Assembly: GCF_023856365.1 (NCBI RefSeq)
Contig: NC_064537.1
Coordinates: forward strand, 1,462,001 to 1,526,000
Source: Brienomyrus brachyistius
Taxonomy: Eukaryota; Chordata; Actinopteri; Osteoglossiformes; Mormyridae
Length of the DNA stretch: 64,000 bases
Reading direction: 5' to 3'
Under the pieces are notes generated by a model. It ran no database searches. It was not told the origin of the DNA and saw only the letters and a program-made list of their open reading frames with translations. The position numbers and the translations under genes are program-made. Numbering within the stretch: position 1 is the stretch's first letter; each line of letters starts with the position of its first letter. Positions 10,891 to 24,346 of the stretch are shown here, one piece after another.

Positions 10891-12020
10891 CAAAAAAACA
10901 CTGTAAGCCCACTAACAATACCCAAAACGTATAAACCACCAAGCTTACGATAATCTCAACTGGCGAAAACTAACCAAGCTGAGAAAAGGTTTCATTTTCA
11001 AGGGTTGAGATGAAACTTTTTCAGACATGCAACCCTCATTAGGAAAGGTAAGGAAACGTAGCTAAATGTAACCATAACGTCGCCCTGCAGAGGGTACAGA
11101 CTTCTGGAAAAATGAATGAATTGAATAATAAATGAATGAATCAGTGAGAGAAGCAATGACTCAATCATTCAATCAGTATAAGAAATGTGTCTGCCTTCGT
11201 TCTTGGAGCACACAGGAGTTCAGCAGGAATTCATGTAGGTCTCCACACGGCATGTCTTAGGCGACTGAGACATAGACGAGATGAAGAGACGCCTTGAATT
11301 TAAGATGGCAGCTGTATGACGTCCAGATCCAAAGCCGGACATGAGGCTTTAGCGACAGCGATGCTAACGGCAAAAGACAACGGCCGTTTAATGCATGTCA
11401 CTGTCACACCCGCTTAGCGGGACGGTCGCCACCCTGCGAGGGAGGCTGCTGCACGTTTGGCTGGCCACCCCAGCGGCTCCCCACAGGTGGGCAGCAAACA
11501 CCCAGCTCTGTCGCTTCCAGATGCAGACGGTCAGGTGACAGAGCTGTCATACAAGAGCAGTCTTTAATAGCAGCAATGTGCTAAGCAGATTAGCACTGTC
11601 AAACCGTTAGCGCTTTGAGTGGCCATGTTGATTGGCCGGTTCTACTGAGATTTTGTTATTTTTAAAGAAATACATCCTTCCTGGGGGTATAGAAATATTT
11701 CTTAATATTTATATACTTTATAGTAACAATTCACAAACAGTTTTCTGCCTTTTATGACTCAAAATATAACTGGATATTGTCATGATAACTGACTGTAGAT
11801 ATTGATGTAGTTATTGCATGTGTCCCTGTGACAGTCAACCTACCTAGTCCTCTAACATTAACAACCCATAACATAAGTGATCACACATAACTCTAGGAAA
11901 CACCCCCTTAAATCTCCAAACCTCAAAATGTTCCTTAAGACACCAAGCAGAAAATCACACTTCACTGATTCTTCCCTTCTACACACATATATATATAGAG
12001 TAACACAGAAATGGTGAACA
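10891..12020. other. Intergenic, no supported gene
   Basis: No coding similarity was found. The short inverted pair GCTCTGTC (about 11503) and GACAGAGC (about 11536) is visible but not obviously functional. Confidence 0.45.
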
Positions 12021-12029
12021 TTTCCACTC

Positions 12030-12125
12030 TCACGCACACAAGGACAGGTTCACTCGCACACAGACATTCTCACACACACACAAGGACCGGTTCACTCGCA
12101 CACAGACATTCTCACACACACACAG
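12030..12125. repeat. Two-copy about 44-bp tandem repeat, CA-rich
   Basis: GGTTCACTCGCACACAGACA occurs twice (about 12048 and 12089), each time followed by TTCTCACACACACACA. Confidence 0.85.
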
Positions 12126-12530
12126 CCCGAACTCCTCTCCATGCTCATTATATGACCAGCACAGAGACTGGGATTATCCTCCTCCTATTTATCTCCCCAT
12201 AAGCTTTATCCATCTATCAGGCCGCTGCCCACAGCGGACATCAGCACTATATTAATCCTCCATCAGCCAGGGGGTGGGGTTGGTGGGGAGGCTATCAATC
12301 ACTCTGCAATGTCTATAGTGTCAAATGCATCATCCCGCCATCATGCAATCCACGCTCGATATCGGGCTTGGGGGCAGCAGGGAGGGGGATGGCAGGACAT
12401 CCAGAGTCTCCCGCAGGAAGTCGCTTCTACGGTCTCATCTCCCGAATACGGGCCACTATTCGCACCTGTTGTTTAAAGCGAACTGGGTGATATGATATGG
12501 CTGGTGCCTGTGAAAGCAAAGCATCTGTCA
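12126..12530. other. Intergenic, no supported gene
   Basis: Unique-looking sequence between two tandem arrays, with no coding signal. Confidence 0.4.
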
Positions 12531-12534
12531 AGCC

Positions 12535-13973
12535 GACATGTCTGTGGTCACAGACGGTGACCCACGCTGTCCTCATGTCCGTGGTCGCAGACGGTGACCC
12601 ACGCTGTCCTCATGTCCGTGTTCGCAGACGGTGACCCACGCTGTCCTCATGTCCGTGGTCGCAGACGGTGACCCACGCTGTCCTCATGTCCATGTTCGCA
12701 GACGGTGACCCACGCTGTCCTCATGTCCGTGTTCGCAGACGGTGACCCACGCTGTCCTCATGTCCGTGGTCGCAGACGGTGACCCACGCTGTCCTCATGT
12801 CCGTGGTCGCAGACGGTGACCCACGCTGTCCTCATGTCCGTGGTCGCAGACGGTGACCCACGCTGTCCTCATGTCCGTGTTCGCAGACGGTGACCCACGC
12901 TGTCCTCATGTCCGTGGTCGCAGACGGTGACCCACGCTGTCCTCATATTTGTGGTCACAGACGGTGACCCACGCTGTCATCATGTCCGTGGTCACAGACG
13001 GTGACCCACGCTGTCCTCATGTCCCTGGTCACAGACGGTGACCCACGCTGTCCTCATGTCCGTGGTCACAGACGGTGACCCACGCTGTCTTCATGTCCGT
13101 GGTCACAGACGGTGACCCACGCTGTCCTCATGTCCCTGGTCACAGACGGTGACCCACGCTGTCCTCATGTCCGTGGTCACAGACGGTGACCCACGCTGTC
13201 CTCATGTCCGTGGTCACAGACGGTGACCCACGCTGTCCCCATGTCCGTGGTCACAGACGGTGAGCCATGCTGTCCTCATGTCCGAGGTCACAGACGGTGA
13301 CCCACACTGTCCTCATGTCCATGATCACAGACGGTGAGCCACACTGTCCTCATGTCCCTGATCACAGACGGTGACCCACGCTGTCCTCATGTCCGTGGTC
13401 ACAGACGGTGACCCACGCTGTCTTCATGTCCGTGGTCACAGAAGGTGAGCCACGCTGTCCTCATGTCCCTGGTCACAGATGGTGAGCCATGCTGTCCTCA
13501 TGTCCGAGGTCACAGACGGTGACCCACACTGTCCTCATGTCCATGATCACAGACGGTGAGCCACACTGTCCTCATGTCCCTGATCACAGACGGTGACCCA
13601 CGCTGTCCTCATGTCCGTGGTCACAGACGGTGACCCACGCTGTCCCCATGTCCGTGGTCACAGACGGTGACCCACGCTGTCCTCATGTCCCTGATCACAG
13701 ACGGTGACCCACGCTGTCCTCATGTCCGTAGTCACAGACAGTGACCCACGCTGTCCCCATGTTCGTGGTCACAGACGGTGACCCACGCTGTCCTCATGTC
13801 CCTGATCACAGATGGTGACCCACGCTGTCCCCATGTCCGTGGTCACAGACGGTGACCCACACTGTCCTCATGTCCCTGATCATCACAGACGGTGACCCAC
13901 GCTGTCCTCATGTCCCTGATCACAGACGGTGACCCACGCTGTCCTCATGTCTGTGGTCACAGACGGTGACCCA
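12535..13973. repeat. 37-bp minisatellite, about 39 copies
   Basis: The consensus unit is CATGTCCGTGGTCACAGACG followed by GTGACCCACGCTGTCCT. Each unit contains the inverted pair GGTCAC/GTGACC separated by AGACG. The first third of the array mostly has GGTCGC or GTTCGC at this site; the later two thirds mostly have GGTCAC, showing sub-array homogenisation. There is no coding evidence. Confidence 0.95.
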
Positions 13974-13992
13974 CTCAATATCTACATTCAGA

Positions 13993-14412
13993 CAGACTTG
14001 TGGCACACACACACACATGCACACACACACATGCGCACATGTAGGGTATACCTATCCTTATCCATTCACTTCTATGGGAAAAATGCTAACGCTAACTATG
14101 ACAACCTTAACCCCCACCCAGCCCTAACCATAACCATAAGTAACCAAGCAAAATACAAGAGTTTGTGCATTTTTAGTTTTTTCATATCAGTCACCAATTT
14201 TTATAAAATAGAGTTTTCCCTTATGGGGACCAGGAAACCGGTATTTATCACGTTTTTATTTATCAACCGGTATTTATCAACTGATATTTATCACGTTACG
14301 GGGACAATGTGTCCCCATAAGGATAGGTATACCCACTCACACACACACACACACACACACGGACACACACACACACATGCACGCACACGTACATACAGGT
14401 TCAGTCACACAC
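13993..14412. repeat. CA-rich microsatellites flanking a MITE
   Basis: CA/CACATGCACA repeats lie at about 14003-14040 and again at about 14337-14400, on either side of the element at 14044-14334. Confidence 0.85.
14044..14334. mobile_element. MITE with perfect 18-bp terminal inverted repeats, 291 bp
   Basis: The left end GGGTATACCTATCCTTAT (14044-14061) is exactly the reverse complement of the right end at 14317-14334. The interior has no transposase but includes ACCTTAACCCCCACCCAGCC and an AT-rich core. Fragments of the same family occur at 35219-35420, 41467-41570 and 59365-59545. The target duplication is not clear because both flanks are CA-rich. The superfamily was not assigned. Confidence 0.85.
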
Positions 14413-14859
14413 ATTAGACTGGTAAAAAAAACACTATTCTGCTATTTTTTCTCCATCTGTCCATCCATCCATCCATCAATACTGATATCTGCTGCAGGGT
14501 TATGATGCTGATTTCTTATTGTTTTATAATACTATATGCATCACATTCGGTTCTATATCAAAAGCTGTTTTGTCATGTTTGTGCAGCTGATTATCCTTCC
14601 ACATGAAAATTCATTATAATTTATTTACAGTAGATGAATACCTGAAATCACCTGTAGTACCTTAAAAGGCGTGACTATTGCCCTCCTTAGCCTATACTGA
14701 TGTTCTATCACAGGCTCCCACAAAACTACACTCCATCTCAAAGAACCTGCAGAACATCTACTTTCAGAGCATGGAAGACACATCAGGAGGTTCTGTATGC
14801 AACTGCATGTGGATGAAAATGTCCTGTGCTTGGGGACAGAAGTGTGTGTGTTTTACGTA

Positions 14860-14861
<2 letters not shown>

Positions 14862-14939
<78 letters not shown>
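14862..14939. repeat. (GT)n microsatellite
   Basis: An uninterrupted run of about 38 GT dinucleotides. Confidence 0.97.
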
Positions 14940-14941
<2 letters not shown>

Positions 14942-16079
14942 CCAAAGAGTCAGGAGAACGTCAGCTCCAGCAGCCTAGTGGTGGAGCCAGAAAGAAACAG
15001 GTCAGTGTGCATCACACAGCCAGGCTGTATGCAGCCAGAGACGGGCACACGCTCTCTTCAGACCCGGAAAAAGCCCTCTAGCACCCACTTAATTAAGTTA
15101 TAAACGCAGGTCGTTAACCTCTGCACCAAATTAATCACGGTGGCTTTTCAAATGGAAAATGAAGTAAACCAGCAACAAAACAGCAGGATGTTTCCTGTAA
15201 TGCGGTCCCAGACATTAACCGTTTGTCAGCTTCGCTGGACGTGTGAAGGGGCCCCTTCGGTACATGGACCCCCTAAACAGTCAGTGGCTCTCTAACTTGT
15301 TTTTTTTTCTTTTTGACTGGTGTAAATTCAAATCGATGGGTATCCATGGTTTCGCCGCTCTGCAAATCTCCATGGAAGGCAGTGTTATATTTGATCCGGT
15401 AGACGGCGACGCTGACAGGGGTACGCCTGCCAACAGCTAGCACTCCTGCTGGGCCTCTAATCAACAGCAACGGGCATGCGGCAGCCTCGGGGGCCACTCG
15501 CAGCTGCGCGTGACAGGCACATAACCGACATAAACCATATATACGCTTATTGTCATATAAAATTAAAATGATAAGAAGATGAGAAACGTCGATGAGTGTG
15601 GGGTGACGCACTACAAACCGTGCATTACACATTTTTAACGGACGGCTACAGAAGTGAAGAACAGCCAGATGGGCAGCAAAAATGCATTTATTTGGAGAAC
15701 AATCTTCCGCTAACGATTTACCATTTGTTTATTTGTGACCCAAGACACCGTCATTAATTGAATGCAAAGCTCCCCCAGATGACCGGGGGAGACACGGGCT
15801 GAAGCTCTCTGCAGCAACACCACCCCAGTGCACTGTGGGAGCCCTCAGAGTACAATACAGCACCGGCTGAGTGACGGAACGTTCTGGAATGTTTGCAAGG
15901 GTGCCATCACACTCAACAAGACCAGAATGACTGGTCTGCAGTATTTAGTCACTGCGATTTTCTCTTGTCCACTTGCTGGTGGAACCTTCTGGACAAGCAG
16001 TAATGGTGAGGGACAATGGAGAGCATGCCCCCCCCAACACACACACACACACACATAAATACATACATACATACATGTT
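14940..16079. other. Intergenic, no supported gene
   Basis: No domain, splice pattern or repeat family was recognised. The 119-codon minus frame at 15273-15632 and the shorter plus frames have no support. A short CA/CATA microsatellite lies at 16035-16076. Confidence 0.45.
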
Positions 16080-19000
16080 GTTTTTACCTTCTCTCTCCCT
16101 CCCCCACACTGTTTTACCTTCTTCTGCTCCCTCCCTCTCTTCCAGTGTTTACCTTCTTGTGCTCCCTCTCTCCCTCCAACCAGCTGTTTTTACCTTCTTC
16201 TGCTCCCTCCCTCCCCTCCCTCCCTCCCACATGCTGTCTTACCTTTTCCTGCTCCCTCCCTCCCCTCCCTCCCTCCCTCCCTCCCACATGCTGTCTTACC
16301 TTTTCCTGCTCCCTCCCACATGCTGTTTTACCTTCTCCTGCTCCCTCCCTCCCACATGCTGTTTTACCTTCTCCTGCTCCCTCCCTCCCACATGCTGTTT
16401 TACCTTCTCCTGGTCCATCCCCCCACATGCTATTTTACCTTCTCCTGCTCCCTCCCTCCCACATGCTGTCTTACCTTCTCCTGCTCCCTCCCTCCTACAT
16501 ACTATTTTACCTTCTCCTGCTCCCTCCATCCCTCCCACATACTGTTTTACTTTCTCCTGCTCCCTTCCCTCCCACATGCTGTCTTACCTTTTCCTGCTCC
16601 CTCCCACATGCTGTTTTACCTTCTCCTGCTCCCTCCCTCCCACATGCTGTTTTACCTTCTCCTGCTCCCTCCCTCCCACATGCTGTTTTACCTTCTCCTG
16701 GTCCATCCCCCCACATGCTATTTTACCTTCTCCTGCTCCCTCCCTCCCACATGCTGTCTTACCTTCTCCTGCTCCCTCCCTCCTACATACTATTTTACCT
16801 TCTCCTGCTCCCTCCATCCCTCCCACATACTGTTTTACTTTCTCCTGCTCCCTTCCCTCCCACATGCTGTCTTACCTTTTCCTGCTCCCTCCCACATGCT
16901 GTTTTACCTTCTCCTGCTCCCTCCCTCCCACATGCTGTCTTACCTTCTCCTGCTCCCTCCCACATGCTGTTTTACCTTCTCCTGCTCCCTCCCTCCCACA
17001 TGCTGTTTTACCTTCTCCTGGTCCATCCCCCCACATGCTATTTTACCTTCTCCTGCTCCCTCCCTCCCACATGCTGTCTTACCTTCTCCTGCTCCCTCCC
17101 TCCTACATACTATTTTACCTTCTCCTGCTCCCTCCATCCCTCCCACATACTGTTTTACTTTCTCCTGCTCCCTCCCTCCCACATACTGTCTTACCTTCTC
17201 CTGCTCCCTCCCTCCCACATACTGTTTTACCTTCTCCTGCTCCCTCCTTCCCACATATTGTTTTACCTTCTCCTGCTACCTCTCTCCCACATACTTTTAC
17301 CTTCTCCAGCTCCGTCCCTCCCACATACTATTGTAACTTCTCCTGCTCCCTCCTTCCCACATACTGTTTTACCTTCTCCTGTTCCCTCCCTCCCACATGT
17401 TCTTTTACCTTCTCCTGCTCCCTCCCTCCCACATACTGTTTTACCTTCTCCTGCTCCTTCCCTGCCCTCCCTCCCTCCCTCCCACATACTGTTTTACCTT
17501 CTCCTGCTCCCTCCCTCCCTCCCACATACTGTTTTACCTTCTCCTGCTCCTTCCCTCCCTCCCACATACTGTTTTACCTTCTCCTGCTCCCTCCCTGCCC
17601 TCCCTCCCACATGCTGTCTTACCTTCTCCTGCTCCCTCCCTCCCACATACTGTTTTACCTTCTCCTGCTCCCTCCCTCCCACATACTGTTTTACCTTCTC
17701 CTGCTCCCTCCCTCCCACATACTGTTTTACCTTCTCCTGCTCCCTCCCTCCCACATGCTGTTTTACCTTCTCCTGCTCCCTCCCTCTCACATTCTGTTTT
17801 ACCTTCTCCTGCTCCTCCCTCCCACATGCTGTTTTGCCTTCTCCTGCTCTCTCCCTCCCACATGCTGTCTCACCTTCTCCGGCTCCCTCCCCCACACATA
17901 CGGTTTTACCTTCTCTTGCTCCCTCCTTCCCACATGCTGTCTTACCTCTCCTGCTCCCTCCCTCCCACATGCTCTTTTACCTTCTCCTGCTCCCTCCCTC
18001 CCACATGCTGTCTTACCTTCTCCTGCTCCCTCCCTCCCACATGCTGTTTTACCTTCTCCTGCTCCCTCCCACATACTGTTTTACCTTCTCCTGCTCCCTC
18101 CCACATACTGTTTTACCTTCTCCTGCTCCCTCCTTCCCACATGCTGTCTTACCTTCTCCTGCTCCCTCCCTCCCACATGCTCTTTTACCTTCTCCTGCTC
18201 CCTCCCTCCCACATGCTGTTTTACCTTCTCCTGCTCCCTCCCTCCCACATACTGTTTTACCTTCTCCTGCTCCTCCCTCCCACATGCTGTTTTGCCTTCT
18301 CCTGCTCTCTCCCTCCCACATGCTGTCTCACCTTCTCCTGCTCCCTCCCTCCTACATACTATTTTACCTTCTCCTGCTCCCTCCATCCCTCCCACATACT
18401 GTTTTACTTTCTCCTGCTCCCTCCCTCCCACATACTGTCTTACCTTCTCCTGCTCCCTCCCTCCCACATACTGTTTTACCTTCTCCTGCTCCCTCCTTCC
18501 CACATATTGTTTTACCTTCTCCTGCTACCTCTCTCCCACATACTTTTACCTTCTCCAGCTCCGTCCCTCCCACATACTATTGTAACTTCTCCTGCTCCCT
18601 CCTTCCCACATACTGTTTTACCTTCTCCTGTTCCCTCCCTCCCACATGTTCTTTTACCTTCTCCTGCTCCCTCCCTCCCACATACTGTTTTACCTTCTCC
18701 TGCTCCTTCCCTGCCCTCCCTCCCTCCCTCCCACATACTGTTTTACCTTCTCCTGCTCCCTCCCTCCCTCCCACATACTGTTTTACCTTCTCCTGCTCCT
18801 TCCCTCCCTCCCACATACTGTTTTACCTTCTCCTGCTCCCTCCCTGCCCTCCCTCCCACATGCTGTCTTACCTTCTCCTGCTCCCTCCCTCCCACATACT
18901 GTTTTACCTTCTCCTGCTCCCTCCCTCCCACATACTGTTTTACCTTCTCCTGCTCCCTCCCTCCCACATACTGTTTTACCTTCTCCTGCTCCCTCCCTCC

Positions 19001-22000
19001 CACATGCTGTTTTACCTTCTCCTGCTCCCTCCCTCTCACATTCTGTTTTACCTTCTCCTGCTCCTCCCTCCCACATGCTGTTTTGCCTTCTCCTGCTCTC
19101 TCCCTCCCACATGCTGTCTCACCTTCTCCTGGCTCCCTCCCCCACACATACGGTTTTACCTTCTCTTGCTCCCTCCTTCCCACATGCTGTCTTACCTTCT
19201 CCTGCTCCCTCCCTCCCACATGCTCTTTTACCTTCTCCTGCTCCCTCCCTCCCACATACTGTTTTACCTTCTCCTGCTCCCTCCCACATACTGTTTTACC
19301 TTCTCCTGCTCCCTCCCACATACTGTTTTACCTTCTCCTGCTCCCTCCCTCCCACATGCTGTTTTACCTTCTCCTGCTCCCTCCCTCCCACATACTGTTT
19401 TACCTTCTCCTGCTCCTCCCTCCCACATGCTGTTTTGCCTTCTCCTGCTCTCTCCCTCCCACATGCTGTCTCACCTTCTCCTGCTCCCTCCCCCACACAT
19501 ACGGTTTTACCTTCTCTTGCTCCCTCTCTCCCCCCACATACTGTTTTACCTTCTCCTGCTCCCTCCCTCCACATGCTTTCTTACCTTCTCCTGCTCCCTC
19601 CCTCCCACATGCTCTTTTACCTTCTCCTGCTCCCTCCCTCCCACATGCTGTCTTACCTTCTCCTGCTCCCTCCCTCCCACATGCTGTTTTACCTTCTCCT
19701 GCTCCCTCCCTCCCACATGCTGTTTTACCTTCTCCTACTCCCTCCCTCCCACATACTGTTTTACCTTCTCCTGCTCCCTCCCACATGCTGTTTTATCTTC
19801 TCCTGCTCCCTCCCTCCCCACATGCTGTCTTACCTTCTCCTGCTCCATCCCCCCACATACTATTTTACCTTCTCCTGCTCCCTCCCTCCCACATACTGTT
19901 TTACCTTCTCCTGCTCCCTCCCTCCCACATGCTGTCTTACCTTCTCCTGCTCCCTCCCTCCCACATGCTCTTTTACCTTCTCCTGCTCCATCCCTCCCAC
20001 ATGCTGTCTTACCTTCTCCTGCTCCCTCCCTCCCACATACTGTTTTTACCTTCTCCTGCTCCCTCCCACATACTGTTTTACCTTCTCCTGCTCCCTCCCT
20101 CCCCTCCCTCCCTCCCACATGCTGTCTTACCTTCTCCTGCTCCCTCCCTCCTACATACTATTTTACCTTCTCCTGCTCCCTCTCTCCCCTCCCTCCCTCC
20201 ATCCCTCCCACATACTGTTTTACTTTCTCCTGCTCCCTCCCTCCCACATGCTGTTTTACCTTCTCCTGCTCCCTCCTTCCCACATATTGTTTTACCTTCT
20301 CCTGCTACCTCTCTCCCACATCCTTTTACCTTCTCCAGCTCCGTCCCTCCCACATACTATTGTAACTTCTCCTGGTCCATCCCCCCACATGCTATTTTAC
20401 CTTCTTCTGCTCCCTCCCCTCCCTCCCTCCCACATGCTGTCTTACCTTCTCCTGCTCCCTCCCTCCTACATACTATTTTACCTTCTCCTGCTCCCTCCCT
20501 CCCCTCCCTCCCTCCATCCCTCCCACATACTGTTTTACTTTCTCCTGCTCCCTCCCTCCCACATACTGTATTACCTTCTCCTGCTCCCTCCCACATGCTG
20601 TTTTACCTTCTCCTGCTCCCTCCTTCCCACATATTGTTTTACCTTCTCCTGCTACCTCTCTCCCACATGCTGTCTTACCTTCTCCTGCTCCCTCCCTCCC
20701 ACATACTGTTTTACCTTCTCCAGCTCCGTCCCTCCCACATACTATTGTAACTTCTCCTGCTCCCTCCCTCCCACATACTGTATTACCTTCTCCTGCTCCC
20801 TCCCTCCCACATACTGTCTTACCTTCTCCTGCTCCCTCCCTCCCACATACTGTTTTACCTTCTCCTGCTCCTTCCCTCCCTCCCACATACTGTTTTACCT
20901 TCTCCTGCTCCTTCCCTGCCCTCCCTCCCTCCCTCCCACATGCTGTCTTACCTTCTCCTGCTCCCTCCCTCCCACATACTGTTTTAACCTTCTCCTGCTC
21001 CTTCCCTCCCTCCCACATACTGTTTTACCTTCTCCTGCTCCCTCCCTGCCCTCCCTCCCACATGCTGTCTTACCTTCTCCTGCTCCCTCCCTCCCACATA
21101 CTGTTTTACCTTCTCCTGCTCCCTCCCACATGCTGTTTTACCTTCTCCTGCTCCCTCCCTCCCACATACTGTTTTACCTTCTCCTGCTCCCTCCCTCCCA
21201 CATACTGTTTTACCTTCTCCTGCTCCCTCCCTCCCACATACTGTTTTACCTTCTCCTGCTCCCTCCCTCCCACATGCTGTTTTACCTTCTCCTGCTCCCT
21301 CCCTCCCACATTCTGTTTTACCTTCTCCTGCTCCTCCCTCCCACATGCTGTTTTTCCTTCTCCTGCTCTCTCCCTCCCACATGCTGTCTCACCTTCTCCT
21401 GCTCCCTCCCCCACACATACGGTTTTACCTTCTCTTGCTCCCTCCTTCCCACATGCTGTCTTACCTTCTCCTGCTCCCTCCCTCCCACATGCTCTTTTAC
21501 CTTCTCCTGCTCCCTCCTTCCCACATGCTGTCTTACCTTCTCCTGCTCCCTCCCTCCCACATACTGTTTTACCTTCTCCTGCTCCCTCCCACATACTGTT
21601 TTACCTTCTCCTGCTCCCTCCCACATACTGTTTTACCTTCTCCTGCTCCCTCCCTCCCACATGCTGTCTTACCTTCTCCTGCTCCCTCCCTCCCACATGC
21701 TCTTTTACCTTCTCCTGCTCCCTCCTTCCCACATGCTGTCTTACCTTCTCCTGCTCCCTCCCTCCCACATACTGTTTTACCTTCTCCTGCTCCCTCCCAC
21801 ATACTGTTTTACCTTCTCCTGCTCCCTCCCACATACTGTTTTACCTTCTCCTGCTCCCTCCCTCCCACATGCTGTTTTACCTTCTCCTGCTCCCTCCCTC
21901 CCACATACTGTTTTACCTTCTCCTGCTCCCTCTCTCTCACATTCTGTTTTACCTTCTCCTGCTCCTCCCTCCCACATGCTGTTTTGCCTTCTCCTGCTCT

Positions 22001-24346
22001 CTCCCTCCCACATGCTGTCTCACCTTCTCCTGCTCCCTCCCCCACACATACGGTTTTACCTTCTCTTGCTCCCTCTCTCCCCCCACATACTGTTTTACCT
22101 TCTCCTGCTCCCTCCCTCCCACATGCTGTCTTACCTTCTCCTGCTCCCTCCCTCCCACATGCTGTTTTACCTTCTCCTGCTCCCTCCCTCCACATGCTGT
22201 TTTACCTTCTCCTACTCCCTCCCTCCCACATACTGTTTTACCTTCTCCTGCTCCCTCCCACATGCTGTTTTATCTTCTCCTGCTCCCTCCCTCCCACATG
22301 CTGTCTTACCTTCTCCTGCTCCCTCCCCCCCACATACTATTTTACCTTCTCCTGCTCCCTCCCTCCCACATACTGTTTTACCTTCTCCTGCTCCCTCCCT
22401 CCCACATGCTGTTTAACCTTCTCCTGCTACCTCCCTCCCACATACTGATTTACCTTCTCCTGCTCCCTCCCTCCCACATGCTGTTTTACCTTCTCCTACT
22501 CCCTCCCTCCCACATACTGTTTTACCTTCTCCTGCTCCCTCCACATGCTGTTTTATCTTCTCCTGCTCCCTCCCTCCCACATGCTGTCTTACCTTCTCCT
22601 GCTCCCTCCCCCCCCACATACTGTTTTACCTTCTCCTGCTCCCTCCCTCCCACATGCTGTTTTACCTTCTCCTGCTCCCTCCCTCCCACATACTGTTTTA
22701 CCTTCTCCTGCTCCCTCTCTCTCACATTCTGTTTTATCTTCTCCTGCTCCTCCCTCCCACATGCTGTTTTGCCTTCTCCTGCTCTCTCCCTCCCACATGC
22801 TGTCTCACCTTCTCCTGCTCCCTCCCCCACACATACGGTTTTACCTTCTCTTGCTCCCTCTCTCCCCCCACATACTGTTTTACCTTCTCCTGCTCCCTCC
22901 CTCCCACATGCTGTCTTACCTTCTCCTGCTCCCTCCCTCCCACATGCTGTTTTACCTTCTCCTGCTCCCTCCCTCCCACATGCTGTTTTACCTTCTCCTA
23001 CTCCCTCCCTCCCACATACTGTTTTACCTTCTCCTGCTCCCTCCCACATGCTGTTTTATCTTCTCCTGCTCCCTCCCTCCCACATGCTGTCTTACCTTCT
23101 CCTGCTCCCTCCCCCCCACATACTATTTTACCTTCTCCTGCTCCCTCCCTCCCACATACTGTTTTACCTTCTCCTGCTCCCTCCCTCCACATGCTGTTTA
23201 ACCTTCTCCTGCTACCTCCCTCCCACATACTGATTTACCTTCTCCTGCTCCCTCCCTCCCACATGCTGTTTTACCTTCTCCTACTCCCTCCCTCCCACAT
23301 ACTGTTTTACCTTCTCCTGCTCCTCCCACATGCTGTTTTATCTTCTCCTGCTCCCTCCCTCCCACATGCTGTCTTACCTTCTCCTGCTCCCTCCCCCCCC
23401 ACATACTATTTTACCTTCTCCTGTTCCATCCCTCCCACATACTGTTTTAACTTCTCCTGCTCCCTCCCTCCCACATGCTGTTTTACCTTCTCCTGCTCCC
23501 TCCCTCCCACATGCTCTTTTACCTTCTCCTGCTCCCTCCCTCCCACATGCTCTTTTACCTTCTCCTGCTCCCTCCCTCCCACATGCTGTTTTACCTTCTC
23601 CTGTTCCATCCCCCACATGCTATTTTACCTTCTCCTGCTCCCTCCCTCCCACATGCTGTTTAACCTTCTCCTGCTACCTCCCTCCCACATACTGATTTAC
23701 CTTCTCCTGCTCCCTCCCTCCCACATGCTGTTTTACCTTCTCCTGCTCCCTCCCCCCACATACTGTTTTACCTTCTCCTGCTCCCTCCTTCCCACATGCT
23801 CTTTTACCTTCTCCTGCTCCCTCCCTCCCACATACTATTGTAACTTCTCCTGCTCCCTCCCACATACTGATTTACCTTCTCCTGCTCCCTCCCTCCCACA
23901 TGCTGTTTTACCTTCTCCTGCTCCCTCCCTCCCACATACTGTTTTACCTTCTCCTGCTCCCTCCCACATGCTGTTTTACCTTCTCCTGCTCCCTCCCTCC
24001 CACATACTGTTTTACCTTCTCCTGCTCCCTCCCACATACTGATTTACCTTCTCCTGCTCCCTCCCTCCCACATGCTGTTTTACCTTCTCCTGCTCCCTCC
24101 CTCCCACATACTGTTTTACCTTCTCCTGCTCCCTCCACATGCTGTTTTACCTTCTCCTACTCCCTCCCTCCCACATACTGTTTTACCTTCTCCTGCTCCC
24201 TCCCACATGCTCTTTTACCTTCTCCTGCTCCCTCCCTCCCACATACTGTTTTACCTTCTCCTGCTCCCTCCCACATGCTGTTTTACCTTCTCCTACTCCC
24301 TCCCTCCCACATGCTGTTTTACCTCTCCTGCTCCCTCTGTCTCTCC
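16080..24346. repeat. 8.3-kb minisatellite of a 36-bp pyrimidine-rich unit, over 200 copies
   Basis: The core unit is CCCTCCCTCCCACATRCTGT followed by TTTACCTTCTCCTGCT. Variants differ at ACATAC/ACATGC/ACATGCTC, in one CCCT more or less, and in occasional Y changes. Large-scale structure is obvious: the segment at about 17115-17880 recurs almost unchanged 1,249 bp later (18364-19129), and the segment at about 16296-16577 recurs 288 bp later. Because 36 is a multiple of three and the unit lacks in-frame stops, enormous frames stay open on both strands. Their Leu/Pro/Ser-rich or Gly/Glu-rich 12-residue periodicity is a by-product, not a protein. Confidence 0.97.

Noticed and set aside
12535..13973. 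CRISPR-like array
   Set aside because: Units are contiguous 37-bp tandem copies with no unique spacers or cas genes, and the genome is vertebrate.
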